The notes beneath the pieces are model-generated. The model did no database searches, was not told the origin of the DNA, and saw only the letters and a list, made by a program, of their open reading frames with translations. 64,000 bases of DNA from ZC4RG30 sp963777735 (lineage in GTDB: Bacteria > Pseudomonadota > Gammaproteobacteria > Steroidobacterales > Steroidobacteraceae): positions 1 through 64,000 of the forward strand of contig CAVZRQ010000002.1 in the NCBI GenBank assembly GCA_963777735.1, written 5' to 3'. Below, one piece after another: positions 57,205-64,000 of this stretch; positions within the stretch are counted from its first letter, which is position 1; each line of letters begins with the position of its first letter. Position numbers and translations under genes: made by a program.

Positions 57205-58938
57205 CTACGGCGAATCCTTGGCGGTGAACCTCATGCGGAGAGCCGCGCGCTGCGCCACCGGCTGACCGTTCTGCATCACCGGTGCGTAACGGTAGCGCGA
57301 CAGGGCCGCGGTCGCGGCTGAATTGAAGGTACTGCCGGGTTCGGCATTCTTGACGACGATGTCCTTGACGGTGCCGGTTGTCGTTACGGTGAATTCCAAC
57401 TCCACCCAACCGGAGATCAGATTGTCCAAGGCCAGCGGGGGGTACACCGGATCCTGCTTGCGCAACAGGCGCAGCGAACTAGCAGGTACCACTACACTCG
57501 CTGCAGCGGCCGGCGGTGGAGCAGTGACCACGGGGGTGACCACAGCAGGCTCCTGCACGACAGGTGCGGGTGATTCGACGCGTGCTGCAACCACGGGTGC
57601 GGGCTCGACCCGGGGCGCCAGGAGTTGGGTTGTGGCTTCATCGACCCGGCGTCGCATCACATCCAGACCCGGAGCATTGCTGTTGATCGACGCGGCAGCA
57701 TCCACCAATCGCTTGGCGGCAGGAGGTCGACGCGCGCTCAGTTCGGTATCCGCGGCGGTCAGCAGTGCCGCCACGAGTGTTTCGCGCGCACTGCGCACGG
57801 CGGGGTCGTTCGCGCCAATGGCTTCTGCTTCCCGGAAGCTGGCCAGGGCGCTGCCTGTCGGGGGATCGATCAGCGCGCGCTGCTGCAGCCTTCTTTGCAT
57901 GCCGGTGAGCGCCGCCCGGATCTGCGTCTGGCGCGCCTCGTTCGCCTGGCGCAGGGTGACGTCGGCATTGACCCGCGCCAACTCACGGGAGATCTGGGTA
58001 TTCAGGAAGGCAAGGCGGGCATTCTCGGGATCGATCAGGCGCACGGCTTCGGCAATGGTGCCTGCATCGTTCAACTTGCCGGCAAGCAGTGATTCCTCGG
58101 CTTTTCGCAGACCCTGGTCGACGGCTCGTTCATAACCATCTTTCGCCACCTGGCTTGCGGGATCCAGCTTCAGTGCTGCGCGATACAGTTCGGCGGCGCT
58201 GCTGCCGTCGGAGGCGACGAAGCGGGCGGCCTCGTGGGCAGCACTGGCCTGGCTGATGAGCGCTGCCACCTGCGGCTGCGCAGCCTTCGCTTCGGCAGCG
58301 GCATTGCTACGGCCCGGATCAACGGTGGCGGGGGGGGGTTCTGGCCAGAATGCCCAGGCAGCTGCCGCAATGGCAGCAATTACGGCCATGCCAATGATGG
58401 CGACTGTTCGGGGTGATTTGCCCAGCACGGCGGTCTCGATGCGGGCGAGCGGCTCCCTGCCGGCGGCCGGGGGCGCGACGGCGGTGCCCAGACGACGCTC
58501 CGGACGCGCGGCCGCATCCAGGAACAGCTTCAGGCGAGCCGGCGAGGCCGGCTTGTGCACGAAGCGGAAGACGGACTGGTCGGCGATACGGGTGGCCAGC
58601 TGCTGCTGCTCGGCACTTCCACCGGCAATCATCAGCCGGAGATCCGGCAGCTGGTTGTGGAGGGTGTCGATCACGGCATCCAGCGGGGCTTCCAGGGCCG
58701 CGGCATCGATGAGCGCGGTGGCGCCGGTCTGCTGCAGCAGTTCATCGCTGAGCCCGCGCAGTTCCGACACGACGCTGACGTTGACGTTGTAGTTGCCGGA
58801 AGCCAGCTCCTGCAGCGCCTTGATCAGCAGTGGATCATTCGTGAGCGCAATCAGCGCCCGGACCAGCCTTGCATCTGTTCCGGTAGCTGCCACGGGTAGG
58901 CTGGCATCGTCGCCATTGAACTTGGGATGAACAGTCAA
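57205..58938 (-). CDS. TonB-family protein with receiver-like N-terminus
   Basis: 577 residues. About 1-150: receiver-like (ARLVRALIALTNDPLLIKAL, then DLRLMIAGGSAEQQQ and FRFVHKPASPARLKLFLD). About 180-205: one membrane helix (IIGMAVIAAIAAAAWAFW). 230-420: helical repeats. 425-480: Pro/Ala/Val-rich linker. 485-577: TonB C-terminal domain (DPVYPPLALDNLISGWVELE, RYRYAPVMQNGQPV). A receiver-like N-terminus on the cytoplasmic side of a TonB protein is unusual; here it opens an operon with a Ser/Thr kinase and a CheA-like kinase. Confidence 0.82.
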   Translation of the reverse strand: MTVHPKFNGDDASLPVAATGTDARLVRALIALTNDPLLIKALQELASGNYNVNVSVVSELRGLSDELLQQTGATALIDAAALEAPLDAVIDTLHNQLPDLRLMIAGGSAEQQQLATRIADQSVFRFVHKPASPARLKLFLDAAARPERRLGTAVAPPAAGREPLARIETAVLGKSPRTVAIIGMAVIAAIAAAAWAFWPEPPPATVDPGRSNAAAEAKAAQPQVAALISQASAAHEAARFVASDGSSAAELYRAALKLDPASQVAKDGYERAVDQGLRKAEESLLAGKLNDAGTIAEAVRLIDPENARLAFLNTQISRELARVNADVTLRQANEARQTQIRAALTGMQRRLQQRALIDPPTGSALASFREAEAIGANDPAVRSARETLVAALLTAADTELSARRPPAAKRLVDAAASINSNAPGLDVMRRRVDEATTQLLAPRVEPAPVVAARVESPAPVVQEPAVVTPVVTAPPPAAAASVVVPASSLRLLRKQDPVYPPLALDNLISGWVELEFTVTTTGTVKDIVVKNAEPGSTFNSAATAALSRYRYAPVMQNGQPVAQRAALRMRFTAKDSP

Positions 58939-59101
58939 GCCTGTCTCCAGCGGTTTAAGTTCGCAGCGGGGCGCTCCTGCCCCACAGTTGTATGCAGGAC
59001 TTTACGAACTCGCGCGCCCGGTACAACCTTGTCGATGAGCTGTTTTGTCGTTCTGTGAATTGCGTACCCTTGAATTTACCGACTTTGGGGACTGGTTCAA
59101 T

Positions 59102-60074
59102 ATGTTGAAGAAGCTTGCAATTCCCCTGGCGTGGCTGGTGGCCTGCTGCTGCATTGCGATTGCCGGTGTCGCGCACGCCGCTGACGGCAACGCGGCCCAG
59201 CGTGCGGCCGCGGAGGAATATCTCGCTGCGCAGGCGTCCGGCGATGCCCGCGCCATGTCGCTGAGCATTCACAACGATGAGCTCGCGACGCTGCGCAAAC
59301 GACTCGTGGATGAAATGAAGCTGGAGGCTGATCGCGATGACAGCCAGCTGCGCACGCGTCTGTTCGGCAGCGGCATGCCGCTCACGGAAATCGAGCGGCT
59401 GACACCGCAGGGCTTCTTCGTGACGCTGGCACAACGACTGCGATTCGGTGGCCGCGAGTTCCAGAGCATCGACTGGCTTGCAGCCGTGCCGGACAGCGGC
59501 GGCATGGTGCAGATGGTGGGCCGGCTGCGACCGCCGAAGGAAATGGGAACCGTGCGCGTGCCCGTGCTGGTGTCGGTGATTCCCTGGGGCAAGGACTGGA
59601 AGGCTGCGCTGCCGCTGGAGCTGCAGGCGCAGATCGATGATCTGCGCAGCGGCAGGACGCGTGCGCCGGCAACGGCAGCGACCCCAGTAGTGACCTCGGC
59701 AGCACCGACAGCACCCTCGGCCAACGTGCCTGCGGCACCCGTGAACGCCAACCCGCAGGCCATCCTGGATCTGTTGAAGGAAGCCGAAGAAAACCTGGCG
59801 GCGTCCCGCTGCGAGCAATACTACGACAAGCAGATGAGTCCGAATTTCCGGCGGACCACCGCGGCGAAGGCCTTGCGTACGCTGATTTCTGCCTGCGAGA
59901 GCCGCGAGTCGCTGCGCGAACAGTTGCTGGCGGCAGTGCGGCTCGCGCGCACGGGCACGCCACGATATGAATATGCGGGCACGCGTGCGATCTATGACCT
60001 GCGTGGCAATGGGCTGCCCTTCAACACGCCTGGTGCTCGAGCAGGTCAACAAGAACTGGTATATCGCCGAGTAG
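59102..60074 (+). CDS. Secreted protein of unknown function, frameshifted near its 3' end
   Basis: About 323 residues. ATG 59102 starts a signal peptide (KLAIPLAWLVACCCIAIAGV). The mature part is helical (AADGNAAQRAAAEEYLAAQ), with two Ala/Thr/Pro-rich linkers and a C-terminal domain. The original frame runs on to 60127 with basic, unrelated sequence, while a one-base shift at about 60020-60030 gives LVLEQVNKNWYIAE and a stop at 60072-60074, the natural-looking end. So one base is probably extra or missing. Converges on gspB. Confidence 0.65.
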
Positions 60075-60083
60075 TGCTGGAGG

Positions 60084-60722
60084 TCAGCCGCCGGCGGCGA
60101 GCAGGAACAGGCGGCCGCGGGCGTTGAGCACCACGCCACGCGGCGTGATGCGCACCAGCTTGATGCCATCCGGAAGTTCATCGCCTTCGCGCAGGCGCCT
60201 GGAATTCAGCAGCACATAGCGATTGGCAGCTGCATCGTCATACACGTGCAGGTTCAGCTGCATGGCGGGCAGTGTCACGCCAGAGGCAATCACGTCCTGC
60301 ATGGTTGGCAGGTTGTCGACATCCAGCGTTGCTTCTGACGCGGGCGTGGGCGCGGGCGCAGAGGGCGGAGTCTCGGGCCTGAATTCAGGGATGAGCGCGG
60401 GCAATGGCGTGGCGGCAGGCGCGCCTTGGGAAACAGGCGCAGCCGGTACGCTCACCGGCGCGATGACGGGTGCCACGGCAGGCGGCAGCGCCGGAACTGC
60501 AGGCGGTGCCTGAGCCGTGATTACCGCGGGTGCAGGCGCCGGAGCGCGCAGCAGCAACCAGGCGAGCACACCGAGATTCGCCAGCAGCACGACGCCCAGC
60601 ACCCAGGCCCAGGCCGGCAGCTGACGGCGCGGCGCGGCGATGCGCACGTCCATCAGCACGGGGCCGGACTGGCGGCTGCGCTCGGACTCGGCTTTCTTCA
60701 GGGCATCGAGAATGAACGACAT
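60084..60722 (-). CDS. gspB: General secretion pathway protein B
   Basis: 212 residues from ATG 60722. MSFILDALKKAESERSRQSG is the standard GspB start. One membrane helix (AWVLGVVLLANLGVLAWLLL), an Ala/Pro-rich linker, then the conserved C-terminal domain (LNLHVYDDAAANRYVLLNSR, LREGDELPDGIKLVRITPRG). GspB works with GspA to build or place the type II secretion system in the inner membrane. It is nine bases after gspA. Confidence 0.87.
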   Translation of the reverse strand: MSFILDALKKAESERSRQSGPVLMDVRIAAPRRQLPAWAWVLGVVLLANLGVLAWLLLRAPAPAPAVITAQAPPAVPALPPAVAPVIAPVSVPAAPVSQGAPAATPLPALIPEFRPETPPSAPAPTPASEATLDVDNLPTMQDVIASGVTLPAMQLNLHVYDDAAANRYVLLNSRRLREGDELPDGIKLVRITPRGVVLNARGRLFLLAAGG

Positions 60723-60730
60723 GACGGCCT

Positions 60731-62364
60731 CTAGGGAGCCACTGCGCTGAGCAACGGCGTGTCGGTGGACGACAGGGCGGCATCCAGCAGTGCCTGTGTG
60801 CTGGGTGCCGGCCACGCCATCTGCAGCCAGGCCGTTGCGACGCTGGAACTGGATCACCATGGACTGCAGTGATTCATCAAAGATGTCGCCCGCTGCAGGT
60901 TCCGGCGCGAGACCGGCCCATTGGCGCAGCCGCTGCCGCAGCGCCCGCACCGGTTCGCCCTGCATGCCGAGCGTGAGGCTGCGCGTATCGAGCTGCGGCG
61001 GCTTCCACAGCTGCAGGAAATCCCCGTTCCAGCGTTCCTGCAGAGCGTCGAGCGTGACTTCGTGGGTGACGTCGCCGATCAGCAGGCGGGCGCGTTTCCG
61101 GCCCCAGCCCGGACACAACGGCCTGGTGGATGGCGCCGGAGTCGTCTTCCAGCGGCAGGATCGCGGGCCGGTTGAACCGTCGCAGGTTCTCAAGGCCGCC
61201 AGTCTGGTTCAGGCATTCCAGACCCTGGCGCAGTGCCTGCGAGCAGGCGTCTTCGGAACCCGCCACGTAACGCGCGGACCAGAGCTGGAAGAGCCGGCTG
61301 TAGGCACCGTCGAGATCGGTGACGGCCGCGGCACCGCGAAGAATGGTGGCAAGAGTGGGCGCTGGCGCTGCAGGCGGCGGGGTTTCGGCAGGTGCCGGTG
61401 CAGCAGCGGGTGCGATCGGCGTTGCGACGACCTGCGCTGCCGCGGGAGCCGTTCCGGGGTCGCGATGCAGCCACCAGGCGAGCAGTGTGGCGGAGGTCAA
61501 CAGGATCGCGGTGCCGCCGCCCACCACCCAGGGGAGCCACGCCGGCAGGATGCGACGACCGGACACTTCGCTGGCTGCCTTGCGAACCAGCGCCGCACTG
61601 ATGACATGGCGGTCTTCGGAATAACCGCCCAGCAGGGCGCGATCGCCGATGATGTTGAGCAGACGCGGCACGCCGCCGCTGGCGCGATACAGCTCGGCCA
61701 GCGCGCGATTGTTGAAGATCTCCGCCGTCGAGCCCGCGATGCGCAGGCGATGCTTCACGTAGGCGATCGATTCTTCGCGCGACAGCGGATCGAGGTGATA
61801 GCGACCGGTGATGCGCTGCGCGACCTGGCGCAGGTCGTTGCGCGCCAGCACTTCGCGCAGTTCGGGCTGGCCGATCAGGATGATCTGCAGCAGCTTCTGG
61901 GTTTCGGTCTCGAGATTCGTGAGCAGCCGCACCTGTTCCAGCAGTTCCGGCGAAAGGTTCTGCGCCTCGTCGACGATCAGCACCACGCGCTTGCCCTGCG
62001 CATGCGCCTTGAGCAGGTAGCGGTTGAGGATGTCGATGAGTTCCTTCACGCTGCCGATGGCATCGTCCGGCACCATGATTCCCAGTTCCTCGCACAACGT
62101 CAGCACGAACTCGCTGGCGTTCATGCGCGGGTTGAGGATCAGCGCGATCTCGGTGTTGTCGGGCTGCTTCGCGAGCAGTGAACGGATGACGGTGGTCTTG
62201 CCGGTGCCGACTTCACCGGTGAGCTGGATGAATCCGCCGGCCTCGGTGATGCCGTAGACCAGATGCGCCAGCGCTTCGGCGTGGCGGCCGCCGAGATACA
62301 GATAGCGGGGATCGGGCGTGATCGAGAACGGCTTTTCAGCCAGGCCGTAGAACGAAAGGTACAT
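60731..62364 (-). pseudogene. gspA: General secretion pathway protein A (ExeA), two frameshifts
   Basis: From ATG 62364. The ATPase part is intact: FIQLTGEVGTGKTTVIRSLL (Walker A), VVLIVDEAQNLSPELLEQVR (Walker B), then a membrane helix (WVVGGGTAILLTSATLLAWW). After HQAVVSGL near 61110 the frame shifts (one base in a GGGG run) to RARLLIGDVTHEVTLDALQE and a peptidoglycan-binding domain (MVIQFQRRNGLAADGVAGTQ); near 60805 it shifts again to ALLDAALSSTDTPLLSAVAP and stops at 60731. Read together the parts give a normal gspA. Sequence errors are as likely as real lesions. Confidence 0.8.
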
Positions 62365-62419
62365 AGGTGACCGTCAAATCGCGCTGCGCGGCGGTTTGGC
62401 CCCGCGCAGCGCCATGGCC

Positions 62420-62911
62420 TTACGGCTTGACCGTGATGGTGATCTTCGGCGAAGTCACGACGGGATCGTACGGAATGTGCAGGTGATCGCCGAGCACCAG
62501 CTGCAGGGTATGCGTGCCGGGCGTGAGCGTCTGCGTGGTTTCTGTCTGACCCTTGCCGAAGTGCACATGGTTGGCGTCGGCGGGCACCGGCATGGCGAGG
62601 TTTTCCGGCAGGTCGACATCGATCAGCAGGTGATGGTGGCCGGCGTTCTCGAACGCCACGCCGGCGGGGGCCACGCCCATGCCGGACAGGCCGAATTGAA
62701 TCTTGACGGGACTGGTTACGGTTTCGCCATCCTTCGGGCTGATGATGTAGGCCGCGGCGCCGGCAGGCGCAGCCGTGCGGGTGAGCGCAGGGGCAGCGGC
62801 TGCTTCTGCGGGTGCGGCGGCCTCGGCGGCAGGAGCCGGCTCAGGCGCCTTCGAACAGCCTGCGAGCATCACCAGCGTCGCGGCAGCTGCCGCAGTCATT
62901 GTGCGAACCAT
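62420..62911 (-). CDS. DUF4399 lipoprotein
   Basis: 163 residues from ATG 62911, with GAGGAG eight bases upstream. Lipobox LVMLAGCSK, then an Ala/Glu/Pro-rich linker and a DUF4399 domain: YIISPKDGETVTSPVKIQFG, HHHLLIDVDLPENLAMPVPA, HVHFGKGQTETTQTLTPG. The HHH and HVHFGKG clusters suggest metal or surface binding. A lipid-anchored periplasmic or outer-membrane protein of unknown role. Confidence 0.86.
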   Translation of the reverse strand: MVRTMTAAAAATLVMLAGCSKAPEPAPAAEAAAPAEAAAAPALTRTAAPAGAAAYIISPKDGETVTSPVKIQFGLSGMGVAPAGVAFENAGHHHLLIDVDLPENLAMPVPADANHVHFGKGQTETTQTLTPGTHTLQLVLGDHLHIPYDPVVTSPKITITVKP

Positions 62912-62944
62912 TGTCTTGCTCCTCTTGTAATTCAAGTTCCGGCG

Positions 62945-64000
62945 TCAGATCCGACCCGCGGGCAGCTCGTGCGGCGCGAAATCGTCGACGTTGATGATGT
63001 GCATGATGCGCTGATCATAGTCGAGTAGCAGCGTGGCTTCCTCCTCGGTGAGGATGCCGAGCTGCCGGCCTTCGCGGATCTGCCCCGGCATGTCGAGCGC
63101 CTGGATGCGGCCCGTCTTCACGCCTTCCACGCGCAGGCGCCGGTCGATGGGCTCGACCTGCACCGCCATCTGCAGGGCTTCGTGCAATGCGGCGAGCGGA
63201 TTGCCGGCCACGCTGGTGCGGAAGGCATGCCGGCAGAGCCGGTCGCGCGAGGGGCCCGGTTCCATGGCGAGCGCGGCCAGCTTTGCGCTCAGTGCATCAC
63301 TGGGCGCGAAGTAGGTGCGGCCCCGCGGGAAGATCATGGCGCGCATCAGCCAGGCCAGCAGCCGGTTCGGGAAATTCCGCAGGAAGCCGTGCAGCTGCTC
63401 CTGCGCCCGGTAGAGCAGATCGCGGCAGGCCCACTCGACCAGGGGCTGGTCTTCCTTCGGCGAACCGTTGTCGTGGTAGTGCTTGAGCACCATCGAGGCC
63501 ATGTAGAGGTACGAGAGCACATCGCCGAGGCGCGCCGACAGGCTTTCCTTCTTCTTCAGGTAACCACCCAGCGACAGCATCGCCACATCGGTGGCGAAGG
63601 CAAACGAGGCGGAGAAGCGCTCGATGTGCTGGTAGTAGCGCTTGATGGCGCCGGTGCCGGGCGCGCCTTCGAAACGCGCGAAGGTGAGCGCCATGACCAG
63701 CGAGCGCACGGCATTCGAGATGGTGAAGCCGATGTGGCCGAACAGCGCGCGATCGAAATCATCCACGCTGCGTTCGCCATTGGGATTGCGCGCGGCCTGC
63801 ATTTCCTTCAGCACGAAGGGATGGCAGCGGATGGCGCCCTGGCCGAAGATGATGAGGTTGCGCGTGAGGATGTTGGCGCCTTCCACCGTGATGCCGATGG
63901 GCGAGGCCTGCCAGCCACGGGCGAGATAGTTGCGTGGCCCGAGCATCACGCCCTTGCCGCCATGGATGTCCATGGCGTCGGCCGCCACCACGCGGCTGAG
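62945..64000 (-). CDS. fadE: Acyl-CoA dehydrogenase FadE-type, 3' part only
   Basis: The open frame continues through the right edge of the window, so the 5' part (signal or anchor, N-terminal and FAD-binding domains) is missing. Visible: VVAADAMDIHGGKGVMLGPR, the end of the catalytic domain, then a DUF1974 C-terminal domain (EEATLLLDYDQRIMHIINVD, DDFAPHELP). DUF1974 marks the large FadE-type enzymes of proteobacteria, which carry out the first step of fatty-acid beta-oxidation. Confidence 0.88.
   Translation of the reverse strand, partial: LSRVVAADAMDIHGGKGVMLGPRNYLARGWQASPIGITVEGANILTRNLIIFGQGAIRCHPFVLKEMQAARNPNGERSVDDFDRALFGHIGFTISNAVRSLVMALTFARFEGAPGTGAIKRYYQHIERFSASFAFATDVAMLSLGGYLKKKESLSARLGDVLSYLYMASMVLKHYHDNGSPKEDQPLVEWACRDLLYRAQEQLHGFLRNFPNRLLAWLMRAMIFPRGRTYFAPSDALSAKLAALAMEPGPSRDRLCRHAFRTSVAGNPLAALHEALQMAVQVEPIDRRLRVEGVKTGRIQALDMPGQIREGRQLGILTEEEATLLLDYDQRIMHIINVDDFAPHELPAGRI

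Noticed and set aside
60790..62181. 463-codon + strand frame opposite gspA
   Set aside because: gspA Walker and peptidoglycan-binding motifs are on the minus strand; the + frame is a shadow.

Overview
The window has two very different halves. Bases 1 to about 27,500 are a long array of integron gene cassettes. The rest, from about 30,800 (after a short transition zone), is ordinary bacterial chromosome with visibly higher GC. The chromosomal genes (glmU-glmS, rimO, mltA, a gspA-gspB pair, a fadE-type acyl-CoA dehydrogenase, a DUF1592/DUF1552 pair, a PQQ/cytochrome dehydrogenase) suggest a gammaproteobacterium, probably near Xanthomonadales/Steroidobacteraceae. The lineage is inference; no rRNA or other marker is present. 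No tRNA, rRNA, CRISPR array or transposase was seen.

Cassette array (1-27.5 kb). Small genes, nearly all on the + strand, alternate with 55-135 bp imperfect palindromes. These begin with RYYYAAC-like cores (GCCTAAC, GCCCAAC), end with GTTRRRY-like cores (GTTAGGC, GTTGGGC), and often share a central ATAAAGTGC; they are attC sites. About 35 sites or remnants can be placed. No integrase gene or attI is in the window. Because genes read left to right with attC at their 3' ends, the integrase platform should lie to the left, and the right side should be the distal, oldest end. In agreement, sites are mostly intact to about 18.9 kb and mostly half-sites or scars beyond. Cargo includes a BrnT/BrnA toxin-antitoxin pair with its own promoter, an antisense ECF sigma factor with a membrane partner, several GNAT acetyltransferases (one phosphinothricin/arsinothricin-type), a rhomboid protease, a lipoprotein signal peptidase, HIT, MOSC, cupin, HAD, GST, Rid, HD and DUF1801 proteins. 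There is also a striking set of small secreted proteins, among them a family made of little more than a TonB C-terminal-like domain.

Transition (27.5-30.8 kb). No attC site is recognisable, but the genes are cassette-like. They end in a tightly overlapping set: small lipoprotein, secreted protein, DUF1801, Rid-family and DUF2306 genes.

Chromosomal part (30.8-64 kb). In order: an EthD-like Tat protein, a GST, mltA, an aldo/keto reductase and dodecin; a PQQ/cytochrome c dehydrogenase; a degenerate HD-GYP protein; a block with a metallo-beta-lactamase-fold protein, a DUF1552 protein and a DUF1592 cytochrome protein; DUF3465, VIT-family, glmU, glmS and arylamine N-acetyltransferase genes; rimO; a methyltransferase/CobW/WD40 run with ATGA overlaps; a minus-strand signalling operon (TonB-receiver hybrid, Ser/Thr kinase, CheA-like kinase, glycosyltransferase); gspA-gspB; a DUF4399 lipoprotein; and a fadE that runs off the right edge.

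Several conserved chromosomal genes carry single-base frameshifts (the MBL-fold gene, the 59 kb secreted protein, gspA twice). One cassette gene may as well. They may be consensus errors or real lesions and should be kept in mind when using this sequence.
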